DNA of 64,000 nt from an uncultured Coriobacteriaceae bacterium. Lineage in GTDB: Bacteria > Actinomycetota > Coriobacteriia > Coriobacteriales > Coriobacteriaceae. A model generated the notes under the pieces. It ran no database searches and had not been told where the DNA came from. It saw nothing but the letters and a program-made list of their open reading frames with translations. The stretch covers positions 242,814 through 306,813 of the forward strand of contig CALUOP010000004.1 of NCBI GenBank assembly GCA_944322305.1, in the 5' to 3' direction. Both the position numbers and the translations under genes were made by a program. This document shows, piece after piece, positions 8,598-17,587 of this stretch (its first letter is position 1; each line of letters begins with the position of its first letter).

Positions 8598-9338
8598 ATG
8601 CGTGAATGGAGCAACATAACGGTACTCACACCCGAGAGCGACATCGACATCGCAAGCGTGCCGCGCTTGCGCGCGTCGATCGATGAGTGCGCCGCCTCGG
8701 GAATCCGACGCATCATCGTGAACTGCCAGTTCGTCACCTTCATCGACTCCACCGGCTTGGCGTTCCTGCTTTCGCGCGCGCGGCAGCTCGCGCAGTGCGA
8801 CGGCCTGCTCAGCTTGGTGAACGCCTCCCCCAACGTGGTGCGCATCCTGCAGATCGCGCAGCTGGTCGAGCCGCTGCACGTGAGCGCGGCGCACAAGCCC
8901 GACGTGCCGCTGCTCGACCACGACGCCGTGCCGCTGTGGGGCAAGATGGTGCGCGTTGAGCCGGGCGTGGAGCATCTGGCGCAGTACCGCCATCGCATCG
9001 CCGAGATGCTCAACCAGGTTGGCCTGAGCGACGAGGACCGCTTCGATGTGGCCTTGGCCGGTGGCGAGGCGCTCTCCAACGCCTACGACCACGCCTGCGC
9101 CTCGGCCATCGTGCTGGCGGTGCATGCGTATCGCGACCGCGTGGTTATCGAGGTCATCGACGACGGCAAGGGTTTCTCGCTGGGGCTGCACGAGGACACC
9201 GACGCCCCCACCGAGGAGCGCGGGCGCGGCATCCGGCTCATGCGCATGCTCGTTGACCGCGTGGACGTTCAACGCCGCATAGGCGCGCCGGGCACGCAGG
9301 TGCGCCTTACCAAGCTGCTCGCGCACAGCCAGGCGTAG
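8598..9338 (+). CDS. STAS domain-RsbW-like kinase fusion (anti-sigma regulator)
   Basis: This 246-residue cytoplasmic protein has an N-terminal STAS domain (about 1-95) and a C-terminal GHKL/HATPase of the RsbW/SpoIIAB type (about 115-235). The STAS part has DSTGL around Ser51, the residue phosphorylated in SpoIIAA/RsbV proteins. The kinase part has the N box EALSNAYDHA near 157, the G1 box EVIDDGKGF and a G2 box RGRGIRLM. In partner-switching systems these two activities are separate proteins, so the fusion is unusual. A PP2C/SpoIIE phosphatase gene lies about 2 kb downstream on the opposite strand. No sigma factor gene is adjacent, so the final target is unknown. Start ATG follows GGGGAATGA. 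Confidence 0.85.
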   Translation: MREWSNITVLTPESDIDIASVPRLRASIDECAASGIRRIIVNCQFVTFIDSTGLAFLLSRARQLAQCDGLLSLVNASPNVVRILQIAQLVEPLHVSAAHKPDVPLLDHDAVPLWGKMVRVEPGVEHLAQYRHRIAEMLNQVGLSDEDRFDVALAGGEALSNAYDHACASAIVLAVHAYRDRVVIEVIDDGKGFSLGLHEDTDAPTEERGRGIRLMRMLVDRVDVQRRIGAPGTQVRLTKLLAHSQA

Positions 9339-9426
9339 GACAAGCCCCCAGGCTGATCGCGATTATCGCACGCAACCCTTAGCTCCGCACCCTCATCGGG
9401 TTCGAGCCCTGCGGCGGTATCGCAAC

Positions 9427-9453
9427 AAAAAAGCCTCCCGTTGCCGGGAGGCT
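9427..9453 (-). terminator. Terminator of the tRNA-Gly/Cys cluster
   Basis: On the minus strand 9-bp arms AGCCTCCCG and CGGGAGGCT around a 4-nt loop are followed by six Ts. Confidence 0.9.
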
Positions 9454-9462
9454 GTCATGAAC

Positions 9463-9538
9463 TGGAGCGGACAACGGGGCTCGAACCCGCGACCCCAACC
9501 TTGGCAAGGTTGTGCTCTACCAACTGAGCCATGTCCGC
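9463..9538 (-). tRNA. tRNA-Gly (GCC), copy 1
   Basis: 76 nt with encoded CCA. The acceptor GCGGACA pairs with TGTCCGC and the anticodon loop is TTGCCAA (GCC). It is identical in sequence to the copy at 9685-9760. Confidence 0.95.
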
Positions 9539-9572
9539 TTTGAAAGGAGCTCTGAGTGCTCCGAAAAAGCGC

Positions 9573-9646
9573 TGGAGGCGACGCCCGGATTCGAACCGGG
9601 GGTAAAGGCTTTGCAGGCCTCTGCCTTACCACTTGGCCACGTCGCC
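9573..9646 (-). tRNA. tRNA-Cys (GCA)
   Basis: 74 nt with encoded CCA. The acceptor GGCGACG pairs with CGTCGCC and the anticodon loop CTGCAAA gives GCA. It lies between the two tRNA-Gly copies. Confidence 0.95.
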
Positions 9647-9647
9647 T

Positions 9648-9674
9648 AAAAACGGGCCGATCGAAATCGGCCCG
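9648..9674 (-). terminator. Hairpin with T tract inside the tRNA cluster
   Basis: On the minus strand a 9-bp stem (9653-9661 with 9666-9674) with a TTCG loop is followed by TTTTTA that runs straight into the 5' end of tRNA-Cys. It looks like a terminator but leaves no room for a separate tRNA-Cys promoter, so it may be a leaky terminator or a processing site. Confidence 0.65.
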
Positions 9675-9684
9675 GTGCTTACGC

Positions 9685-9760
9685 TGGAGCGGACAACGGG
9701 GCTCGAACCCGCGACCCCAACCTTGGCAAGGTTGTGCTCTACCAACTGAGCCATGTCCGC
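9685..9760 (-). tRNA. tRNA-Gly (GCC), copy 2
   Basis: 76 nt with encoded CCA, identical to 9463-9538. It is the promoter-proximal gene of the cluster. Confidence 0.95.
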
Positions 9761-9773
9761 TTGGCGAGAAAAT

Positions 9774-9802
9774 AATATACGCGAGTCCCCCCGGGATTGC
9801 AA
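9774..9802 (-). promoter_or_regulatory. Sigma-70-type promoter of the tRNA-Gly/Cys/Gly cluster
   Basis: On the minus strand TTGCAA is followed after 17 bp by TATATT. The upstream TCAAAAAAGTGCTT and the G-rich spacer match the tRNA-Val promoter almost base for base. Confidence 0.85.
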
Positions 9803-9922
9803 GCACTTTTTTGAAAAAAGTTCGCACCCTGGGGTAAAATCTAGCTCAAGCGCTCAAAACAGCTGGTCACACGCCTGACCGCTTCTGTGCGCACCGCAGC
9901 GACTTCGCCTCAAGGGGTTATC

Positions 9923-10864
9923 TTGCTACAGGTCTTCCTTTTCATCCTCGCCGTGTTTCTCGCCGTGCGGCTGGGCATCTACATCGTTACGCGCTACCAC
10001 AATGCGCGCGGCGCCGGCAAGCGCTTCAAGCGCGCCCTCGCCCAAGGCCGCCTGGACGCCGAGGTCTACGAGGGCGCCCAGTGGGACGAGATCGAGCGCT
10101 TCGGCCGCAAGCACCTGCGCGCAAAGATCTCCAAGCAACAGCAGCAGGCCATCAAGCGCGCCAAAGCCAAGATGCGCGAGGACTTCCTCGACGACAACAG
10201 CCCCGGCTTCTACCAGTACATCATCATCTTCCTCGCCGCCTCGGTGCTGGGGCTCATCCTCGAGGAAGTGTGGATGTTCATCCAGTTCGGCGTGCTGGAA
10301 AGCCGCGTGGGCCTGGTGTGGGGGCCGTTCTCGCCTTTGTACGGCGTCGGCGCGTGCCTGCTCACCGCCGTGCTCTGGCCGCTGCGCAAGCGCCCCTGGT
10401 ACGTGATCTTCCCGCTTTCCATGGTCTTGGGCGGCTGCCTCGAGCAGTTCGCCGGTTGGGCCATGGAGTACTTCGTGGGCGCCGAGTCGTGGAGCTACCT
10501 GCACCTGCCCGACCACCTCACCCAGTGGGTTGCCGTACGCTTCCTCTTCATGTGGGGCGCGCTGGGGCTCGTGTGGTGCAAGGTCACCATGCCCGAGCTT
10601 ATTTACCGCATCGGCGAGATAACCTCCACCCGCCAGATGGTGGCGGTGTCGCTGCTCACGCTCTTCATGACGCTTGACATCTTCATGACCTTCGCCTGCT
10701 TCATCCGCGCCGACGCCCGCCGCCAGGGCATCCCCGCGTCCAACGCGTTCGAGGAGTACGTGGACCGCCATTACGACGACCAGTTCATCTCAGACACGTT
10801 CCAAAACCTCACGCTGCCCGGCGACGAGGCCAAGACCTACCAGGCGCGGGACGAGCGCGCCTAA
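9923..10864 (+). CDS. Putative ABC-transporter permease-like membrane protein (CmpB family)
   Basis: This 313-residue integral membrane protein resembles the ABC_trans_CmpB group of putative type-IV ABC permeases. One N-terminal transmembrane helix (LLQVFLFILAVFLAVRLGIY) is followed by a basic cytoplasmic stretch (about residues 35-95). At least five further hydrophobic helices follow, including the conserved-looking LILEEVWMFIQFGVLESR and WGPFSPLYGVGA. I place the start at TTG 9923 because AAGGGG lies five bases before it; an upstream in-frame GTG at 9887 lacks a binding site. No ATPase gene is adjacent, so transport function is unproven. It converges with the phosphatase gene on the other strand. 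Confidence 0.75.
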   Translation: MLQVFLFILAVFLAVRLGIYIVTRYHNARGAGKRFKRALAQGRLDAEVYEGAQWDEIERFGRKHLRAKISKQQQQAIKRAKAKMREDFLDDNSPGFYQYIIIFLAASVLGLILEEVWMFIQFGVLESRVGLVWGPFSPLYGVGACLLTAVLWPLRKRPWYVIFPLSMVLGGCLEQFAGWAMEYFVGAESWSYLHLPDHLTQWVAVRFLFMWGALGLVWCKVTMPELIYRIGEITSTRQMVAVSLLTLFMTLDIFMTFACFIRADARRQGIPASNAFEEYVDRHYDDQFISDTFQNLTLPGDEAKTYQARDERA

Positions 10865-11055
10865 CGGCCGATAAGGACGCCGACGTACCCGCGCAGGGCG
10901 GGCAGCGCCCGAAACGCCCCGGCGCGACACGCCCGCAAGGCCGCGGGCAAGACAACGAGAAGCGCGGGACCACTGCGGCTTGAAACGCCTGCAGCGGCCC
11001 CGCGCATGCTGTTGCGTGGCTGTTGAGAGCCGTGAGCGCCGCAGTGCGCAACGCC

Positions 11056-13884
11056 CTATGAGCGGTCCTTCATCCAATGACGCAGCACGCGCTTGCCCAG
11101 ATCCATCGGCGCATGCACGATACCCGAAGCACCCGCTCCGCCCTGGGCCTTGTGCGCCCGCTTGCCTGCCGTCTTGCCGCCCACGGCCTTTTTGGCCGCC
11201 TTCTTGGAGCCGGCGCGCTTCTTGGGCGCCTGGGCGGCCAGCTGCTCGCCCGCAGCCCCGCGGGAGGCCTCGGCGCCCCGTGCGCCCGCAGAGGCGGCAC
11301 CGCCCGCGCCCTTCTCGCCCGCAGCGCTGCGGGACGTGCCCGCGCTCTTCTCGCCCGCCAGACGGCCTCGGGAGCCCTCGAGCGCCTTGCGCGCCCCGAT
11401 ACGCCCCTCTGCGGGCTTTTCTGGCGCCGCAGAGCCCTCGGATGTCCCCGCAGCCTCCATATGCCCCGCAGACGCCGTACGGCGCGCCGTATCGGCTCTC
11501 CCGCGCCCGCCAGCGCTGTCCGACACCGCCGTCGCAGCCGCGGCCGGCGCGCGCTTCTCGCCCCGGATCCGGCGCGAAGCGGTCCCCGCAGCGTCACCGG
11601 CCGCGCCCGCCCCTGAGGCAGACCCCTCCCCGCTCCGGTCGAACCGCAGCATCACCAGCGCGATGTCGTCGTTCAGCGTGGAGTCGGTAAAGCGGTCGAG
11701 CTCGTACAGGACGCGCTGGCAAAAGCCGTGCACGCCCTGCGGCGCTGTGGTGAGCACCAGCTCGCGCAGGCGGTCCTCGCCAAAGAAGTCGCCGGCGGCG
11801 TCGCGCGCCTCGATGGCGCCGTCGGTGTAGAGGAACAGCATGTCGCCCGCGCCGAAGGCAAAGCGCCCCTCGTGGTACGTCATCGTCTGGAAGGCGCCCA
11901 CCACGCCCGACTGCCGGCTCAGCAGCTCCACCTCGCCGCAGCCGGCGCGATACACCATCGCCGGCGGATGCCCGGCCGAGCAGTACACCGCCCGGCCGCT
12001 GCGCAGGTCGATGCGCGCCACGAACATGGTGGCGAAGGTCTCCACGCGCGAGAACGACAGCAGCATGCCGTTCAGCGCCCGCACCATGCGCGCCGGGCTC
12101 ATGCCCTCCCACGCGTAGGCGGCCAGCGCCGTCTTCACCAGCGCCGACATCGAGGCGACCTCCACGCCCTTGCCCGACACGTCGCCCAGGATCATGACGG
12201 CGCGGTCGTCCGGCAGGCGGATAAGCTCGAAGAAGTCGCCGCCCACAAGCGCTTGCTCGGTGGCCGAGGAGTACAGTGCGTCCGAGGTGATGCCCGGAAC
12301 CTCCTGCAGGCGGCTCTCCATGCCGCGCTGCAGCGCCTGCGCGATGCGGTGCTCCTCGCGCTTGGCGATCAGCCCCTTGCGGCTCACCTCGTAGTCGTGG
12401 ATCATGTGCGCCAGGTAGTCGTACTCCATGTCGTCGAACGGCTCTTGGTCGGCCAGGCGCATGAGCAGAAAGCCGCGGCGGCGCTCGTCGTCGATCCCCA
12501 GGTCGATGAAGACGCCGCTCGCCGGCAACCCGTGCGTGACAAGCCAGTCGCCCACCGGGCTCATGCGCTCGATGCGCGCCAGGCGCACCGTCTCCAGGCG
12601 GTCCTCCACGTCGCCGGCAAAGCCGTCGAAGCCGCCTGAGCCGGCGTCCACCTCCGAGATGAAGGCGTCGCGCCCGTCGCCCATGCGCACCGCCGGCGCC
12701 GTGGCCGAGAAGAACAGGGACGTGATGTCGCGCGGCAGCAGAAGCTTGCCGAAGGTCCCGAAGTCCAGGTAGTCCTCGCCCGTGCGCGGGTCGCGCTCGA
12801 CCTCCTTGATGCGGCAGCCCAGGTTGGCCACGATCTCGCCGGAGATGAGCGCGGTGGCGCGCTCGTAGTCCACGCTGTCCGAGAACAGCACGTCGCGCAC
12901 GCGCGAAAGCGAGCGCGCCAGGTCGTTGCGGCGCTGGGAGCGCATGGAGGTGATGAGGTCCATGAGCTCGATGGAGAGGTATTCGCACACCGCCTCGAGC
13001 ACCTGGACGTCGGTGTCGCGCGGGGTGTAGGGACGGTCCCAGCCCGCCTCGATGATGCCGAGCACGCGCGTGCCGAAGTGCAGCGGCACCGACGCGAACG
13101 TGTGGAACGGCGGGGTGTCCTGCAGGCGGAAGCGGTGCCGGTCGCGCACGTCCAGGTCGAGAAACACCGCGCTGCGAGCCTGCGGGTCGGGCGCGGAGCC
13201 GGGTTGCGGCAGAAGGGTGAAGCGCATGGGGCGGTCCTCGCGCACCACGAGGGTGGGAACGCCCGCGCCGTACGGGACGAAGCCGGGAACGCGCGCGCCC
13301 ACGAGCGTTGAGGAGATGCCGCGCAGCTTGAAACCGCCGCTCTCGGCGAAGTACATGGTAGCGCCCTTGGCGTCGAGGGTGTCGGTCAGCTCGTTGAGCA
13401 CCGAGGAGGTGAGGTCGGTCAGGTTTGCCGACCCAAGGCTCGACAGAATGATGGAGAGCGTGCCCGAAAGGCGCTTGTTGGCGGTGCTGAGCTCCTCGAG
13501 CAGCTGGCGGCGCTCGCGGTCGTGCGCGTAGCGCTCCTGCACGCTGTGAAAGGCCACCACCACGCGGCGCTCCCCCTCGCGCTCGACAACCGTGGCGCGC
13601 GCGTGCACCGGGATGAAGGACCCGTCCGGCAGCTTGAGCATGAGCGAGGCCTCCTCGCCCCCCGGCGAGAAGGGCAGCGCGTGGCTTGCGCGCTCAAACG
13701 ACGTGGTGAACAGCAGGTCCTTGATGTCTTGGCCCACCAGCGCAGAAACCTCGGTGGTCGTCAGCTCGGCGAAGCGGCGGTTGGCGCGACGGATCGTACC
13801 GTCAGCAGCGCAGGAGGCGATGGCGTCCGTCGTGAGGTTGAACACCTGGTTGATGTCAACGATGCTAACGGTAGACTCGTCCAT
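11056..13884 (-). CDS. PAS-GAF-PP2C (SpoIIE/RsbU-type) serine phosphatase with basic tail
   Basis: This 942-residue signalling protein has an N-terminal PAS domain (about 10-120), a short helical linker, a GAF-like domain (about 155-320), a second less clear sensory segment (about 330-510) and a SpoIIE-type PP2C phosphatase (about 535-760). The phosphatase has the metal-binding aspartates in VGGDFFEL near 547 and ILGDVSGKGVEV near 565, with later motifs such as LFLYTDGAIEARD and NDDIALVML. After residue 760 comes a 180-residue Ala/Gly/Lys/Arg-rich low-complexity tail ending in AKKAVGGKTAGKRAHK, which could bind nucleic acid or membrane. It probably dephosphorylates a STAS anti-anti-sigma protein, with the STAS-kinase fusion at 8598-9338 as obvious partner (inference). 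Start ATG follows AGAGGCA. Confidence 0.88.
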   Translation of the reverse strand: MDESTVSIVDINQVFNLTTDAIASCAADGTIRRANRRFAELTTTEVSALVGQDIKDLLFTTSFERASHALPFSPGGEEASLMLKLPDGSFIPVHARATVVEREGERRVVVAFHSVQERYAHDRERRQLLEELSTANKRLSGTLSIILSSLGSANLTDLTSSVLNELTDTLDAKGATMYFAESGGFKLRGISSTLVGARVPGFVPYGAGVPTLVVREDRPMRFTLLPQPGSAPDPQARSAVFLDLDVRDRHRFRLQDTPPFHTFASVPLHFGTRVLGIIEAGWDRPYTPRDTDVQVLEAVCEYLSIELMDLITSMRSQRRNDLARSLSRVRDVLFSDSVDYERATALISGEIVANLGCRIKEVERDPRTGEDYLDFGTFGKLLLPRDITSLFFSATAPAVRMGDGRDAFISEVDAGSGGFDGFAGDVEDRLETVRLARIERMSPVGDWLVTHGLPASGVFIDLGIDDERRRGFLLMRLADQEPFDDMEYDYLAHMIHDYEVSRKGLIAKREEHRIAQALQRGMESRLQEVPGITSDALYSSATEQALVGGDFFELIRLPDDRAVMILGDVSGKGVEVASMSALVKTALAAYAWEGMSPARMVRALNGMLLSFSRVETFATMFVARIDLRSGRAVYCSAGHPPAMVYRAGCGEVELLSRQSGVVGAFQTMTYHEGRFAFGAGDMLFLYTDGAIEARDAAGDFFGEDRLRELVLTTAPQGVHGFCQRVLYELDRFTDSTLNDDIALVMLRFDRSGEGSASGAGAAGDAAGTASRRIRGEKRAPAAAATAVSDSAGGRGRADTARRTASAGHMEAAGTSEGSAAPEKPAEGRIGARKALEGSRGRLAGEKSAGTSRSAAGEKGAGGAASAGARGAEASRGAAGEQLAAQAPKKRAGSKKAAKKAVGGKTAGKRAHKAQGGAGASGIVHAPMDLGKRVLRHWMKDRS

Positions 13885-13923
13885 GGCTGCCTCTCAAACC
13901 GTCAAAACCGTATGCGGCATATG

Positions 13924-13946
13924 AAAAAAGCCTCCGAGGAGGCTTT
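13924..13946 (-). terminator. Rho-independent terminator of tRNA-Leu
   Basis: On the minus strand a compact stem (AAGCCTC with GAGGCTT) is followed by TTTTTTC, ten bases past the tRNA 3' end. Confidence 0.85.
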
Positions 13947-13955
13947 GGGAATTCG

Positions 13956-14045
13956 TGGTGTCGGAGGCGGGACTTGAACCCGCATGATCGAAAAATGATC
14001 ACTAGCACCTCAAGCTAGCGCGTCTGCCAATTCCGCCACTCCGAC
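13956..14045 (-). tRNA. tRNA-Leu (GAG)
   Basis: 90 nt with a long variable arm (TGATCATTTTTCGATCA) and encoded CCA, as expected for class II tRNA. The acceptor GTCGGAG pairs with CTCCGAC and the anticodon loop TTGAGGT gives GAG (codons CUC/CUU). Confidence 0.95.
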
Positions 14046-14064
14046 GTGGGTTGCAGCAAGGAAT

Positions 14065-14092
14065 ATAATACTCAGATTCGAAATCCGCGCAA
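14065..14092 (-). promoter_or_regulatory. Promoter of tRNA-Leu
   Basis: On the minus strand TTGCGC is followed after 16 bp by TATTAT, about 20 bp before the tRNA. It lacks the upstream block shared by the Val and Gly promoters. Confidence 0.65.
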
Positions 14093-14187
14093 CCCCTGTT
14101 CCCAACTTTCTCGGAAATTTTTTCGGGCACATCCCGGCGGTGTCACCGTCGCGCTACGCATGCTTTCCGTATCTGCCGACGGCTTGC

Positions 14188-14247
14188 GCATGCACTCTGT
14201 ATCAGGTAGAAGCCAAAATGGCCCTCTATCTGATACGAGATACATGC
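14188..14247. repeat. Long imperfect stem-loop
   Basis: Arms of about 28 bp (14188-14215 and 14219-14247) pair with a few mismatches around a short A-rich loop; GTATCAG and CTGATAC form the best-paired part. It lies in the gene-free stretch 14093-14446, close to a second palindrome. Function unknown. Confidence 0.55.
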
Positions 14248-14328
14248 GGAACCTAACAATTGATGCAAACTGCATGCGGAACGCCTCTAACACTGCGCGC
14301 AGGAGCCGCCGCAAGGAGAGTGGGCGCT

Positions 14329-14384
14329 GAGGCGATAAGGTTCCGAAATCTGATATCGGGCAGATTTCGGGTTCTTATCGCCTC
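14329..14384. repeat. Palindromic element of a covarying family, copy 1
   Basis: Read on the minus strand: a 7-bp outer arm, TAAG, AAC, a 10-bp inner arm, the 8-nt loop CCCGATAT, the inner arm complement, AAC, CTTA, the outer complement. All arms pair perfectly; only the symmetric AAC/AAC positions are unpaired. The element at 41701-41776 has the same scaffold with different stems. It lies in the gene-free region between tRNA-Leu and oppF. Confidence 0.8.
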
Positions 14385-14446
14385 AACGCCTCCCAACGCA
14401 TGGGATTCGGCTAGATCTAGCTGTTCTCCCCCGCTCCGGCCGCCAT

Positions 14447-14479
14447 AAAAAGGCCCGCCTGCGAAAACAGGCGGGCCTT
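14447..14479 (-). terminator. Terminator of the oppABCDF operon
   Basis: 12-bp arms (14450-14461 with 14468-14479) around a 6-nt loop are followed on the minus strand by a T run, eight bases past the oppF stop codon. Confidence 0.9.
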
Positions 14480-14487
14480 GCGCGTCG

Positions 14488-15504
14488 TTACAGCTCGATG
14501 GAGCTCTGCTTGATGGGGAACGGCTCGGCAAAGTGGCAGGCGCAGAAGTGACCCGGCTTCACCTCGCGGAACTCCGGCGCCTCCTGGGAGCACTTGCCCT
14601 GCGCGATGGGGCAGCGCGTGTGGAAGCGGCAGCCGCTCGGCGGGTCGAGCGGGCTCGGCGGGTCACCGGCCAGGATGATGCGCTCGCGCGACTTCTGGAT
14701 GTCCGGGTCGGGCACGGGCACCGCCGAGAGCAGCGACTGCGTGTAGGGGTGGTGCGGCTCGGCATAGAGGGTCTTCCAGTCGGAGATCTCCACCATCTTG
14801 CCGAGGTACATCACCGCCACGCGGTCGGAGATGTGCTGCACCACGGACAGGTCGTGCGCGATGAACAGGTACGCCGTGCCGTAGCGGTTCTGCAGGTCCT
14901 TGAGGAGGTTCAGCACCTGCGCCTGAATGGACACGTCGAGCGCCGACACCGGCTCGTCGCAGATGATGAGCTTCGGGCGCAGCGCGAAGGCGCGGGCGAT
15001 GCCGATGCGCTGGCGCTGGCCGCCGGAGAACTCGTGCGGGTAGCGGTTGATGTGCTCGGGGTTCAGACCCACCACGTCGAGAAGCTCGCGCACGGTACGC
15101 ATGCGCTCTTCCTTGGTGCCCACGTTGTGGATGGTCATGGGTTCGGAGACGATCTCGCCGATGGTCATGCGCGGGTTCAGGCTCGCATACGGATCCTGGA
15201 AGATGAACTGCATGTTACGGCGCATCTCTTTGAGCTCGCGCTTGTTCATGGCGGCAACGTCTTTGCCCTCGAAGTAGACCTTGCCGGCCGTGGGGTTGGT
15301 CAGACGCATGATGGTGCGGCCCGTCGTGGACTTGCCGCAGCCCGACTCGCCCACCAGGCCCAGCGTCTCGCCGGGGTAGATCTCGAAGCTGACGTCGTTG
15401 ACCGCAGAGACCTTGCGCGCAAAGCGCTTGGCGAACACGCCCGACTCCGCCGGGAAGTCCTTGGAAAGGTGCTCAACCTTGAGCAAAGGGGTCTTCTCTG
15501 CCAT
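14488..15504 (-). CDS. oppF: Oligopeptide ABC transporter ATP-binding protein OppF
   Basis: This 338-residue ABC ATPase is one of the two that power the oligopeptide importer. Walker A is GESGCGKST, the signature is [13 protein letters not shown] and Walker B is KLIICDEP. The C-terminal oligopeptide-transporter extension ends with the cysteine-containing segment [16 protein letters not shown], typical of OppD/OppF. The start ATG 15504 has AGGAGG ahead of it, four bases downstream of oppD's stop; a longer in-frame reading is only antisense chance. It is the last gene of the operon. Peptide specificity cannot be deduced. Confidence 0.93.
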   Translation of the reverse strand: MAEKTPLLKVEHLSKDFPAESGVFAKRFARKVSAVNDVSFEIYPGETLGLVGESGCGKSTTGRTIMRLTNPTAGKVYFEGKDVAAMNKRELKEMRRNMQFIFQDPYASLNPRMTIGEIVSEPMTIHNVGTKEERMRTVRELLDVVGLNPEHINRYPHEFSGGQRQRIGIARAFALRPKLIICDEPVSALDVSIQAQVLNLLKDLQNRYGTAYLFIAHDLSVVQHISDRVAVMYLGKMVEISDWKTLYAEPHHPYTQSLLSAVPVPDPDIQKSRERIILAGDPPSPLDPPSGCRFHTRCPIAQGKCSQEAPEFREVKPGHFCACHFAEPFPIKQSSIEL

Positions 15505-15508
15505 ATAC

Positions 15509-16629
<1,121 letters not shown>

Positions 16630-16630
<1 letters not shown>

Positions 16631-17577
16631 TATGCGTCCTTCATCTTAACGTCGAGTGCGTCGCGCAGGCCGTCGCCCAAGAGCGTGAAGGCGAGCACGG
16701 TCGAGAGGATGGCGAGACCCGGCATGATCATGAGCCACGGGGCGTTCATGAGGTAGGCCTGGCCGTCCTGGATCATGATGCCCCAGGAGGGGTTCGGCGG
16801 CTGGACGCCCATGCCGAGGAAGGAGATGGCAGCCTCGGACAGGATGGCCGAGCCGATGTTCATCGTGGCGTACACCACGATGGAGGCAACGGAGTTCGGG
16901 AAGATGTGGCGCACGATGATGCGCACGTCGGAGGCGCCCATGGCGCGGGCGGCGTCGACGTAGTCGTTCTCTTTGACCGAGAGGATCGCCGAGCGGAAGA
17001 CGCGGGCGATGGAGGGCCAGCCAAGGATGCCGATGGCGATGAAGACGTTGGTGATGCTCTGTCCCAGGGCCGCGATGAGGCACAGGACGAACAGCACGTA
17101 CGGGAAGGCCAGGAAGATGTCGGCCAGACGCATGATGATGGTGTCAAAGATGCCGCCGTAGTAGGCAGCGATGGCGCCCATCACCAGGCCGATCACCGTG
17201 GAGATGGCGGTTGCCACCAAGCCGACGGTGAGCGAGATGCGCGCGCCGTAGATCACGCGGACGAGAATGTCGCGGCCGGTGACGTCGGTGCCGAAGGGGT
17301 GCTCAAGCGACGGCGGGAGAAGCGAGCTCGTAGCCATGGCCGTGGTGTCGGCCGCGGTGGGCGAACCGAGGAGCTGGGGCGCCCAGAGGTCGGCCGTGAT
17401 GGCCACGAGCGCCACGAAGACGATCCAGACCACGGCGATGATGGCGAGCTTGTTCTTGCGCAGGCGCTTGAAGGCGTCGCCCCACAGGGTGCGCGAGGCG
17501 CCCTCGGAAACCTCGACGGCGTGCGCCTCAACCGCGGCGGCCTCGCCGTCGGGCTGAATGAGATCGGGGTACTGCAT
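16630..17577 (-). CDS. oppC: Oligopeptide ABC transporter permease OppC
   Basis: This 315-residue inner-membrane permease belongs to the BPD_transp_1 family, with an N-terminal OppC-specific helix (LAIIAVVWIVFVALVAITADLW split by its loop from the core) and about five core helices. The coupling EAA loop reads AARAMGASDVRIIVRHIFPN. FGTDVTGRDILVRVIYG is a typical OppC/DppC stretch. The ATG at 17577 is chosen over a longer frame because AGGAGGAG lies just upstream. It pairs with OppB to form the pore. Confidence 0.92.
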
Positions 17578-17587
17578 GCTTCTCCTC

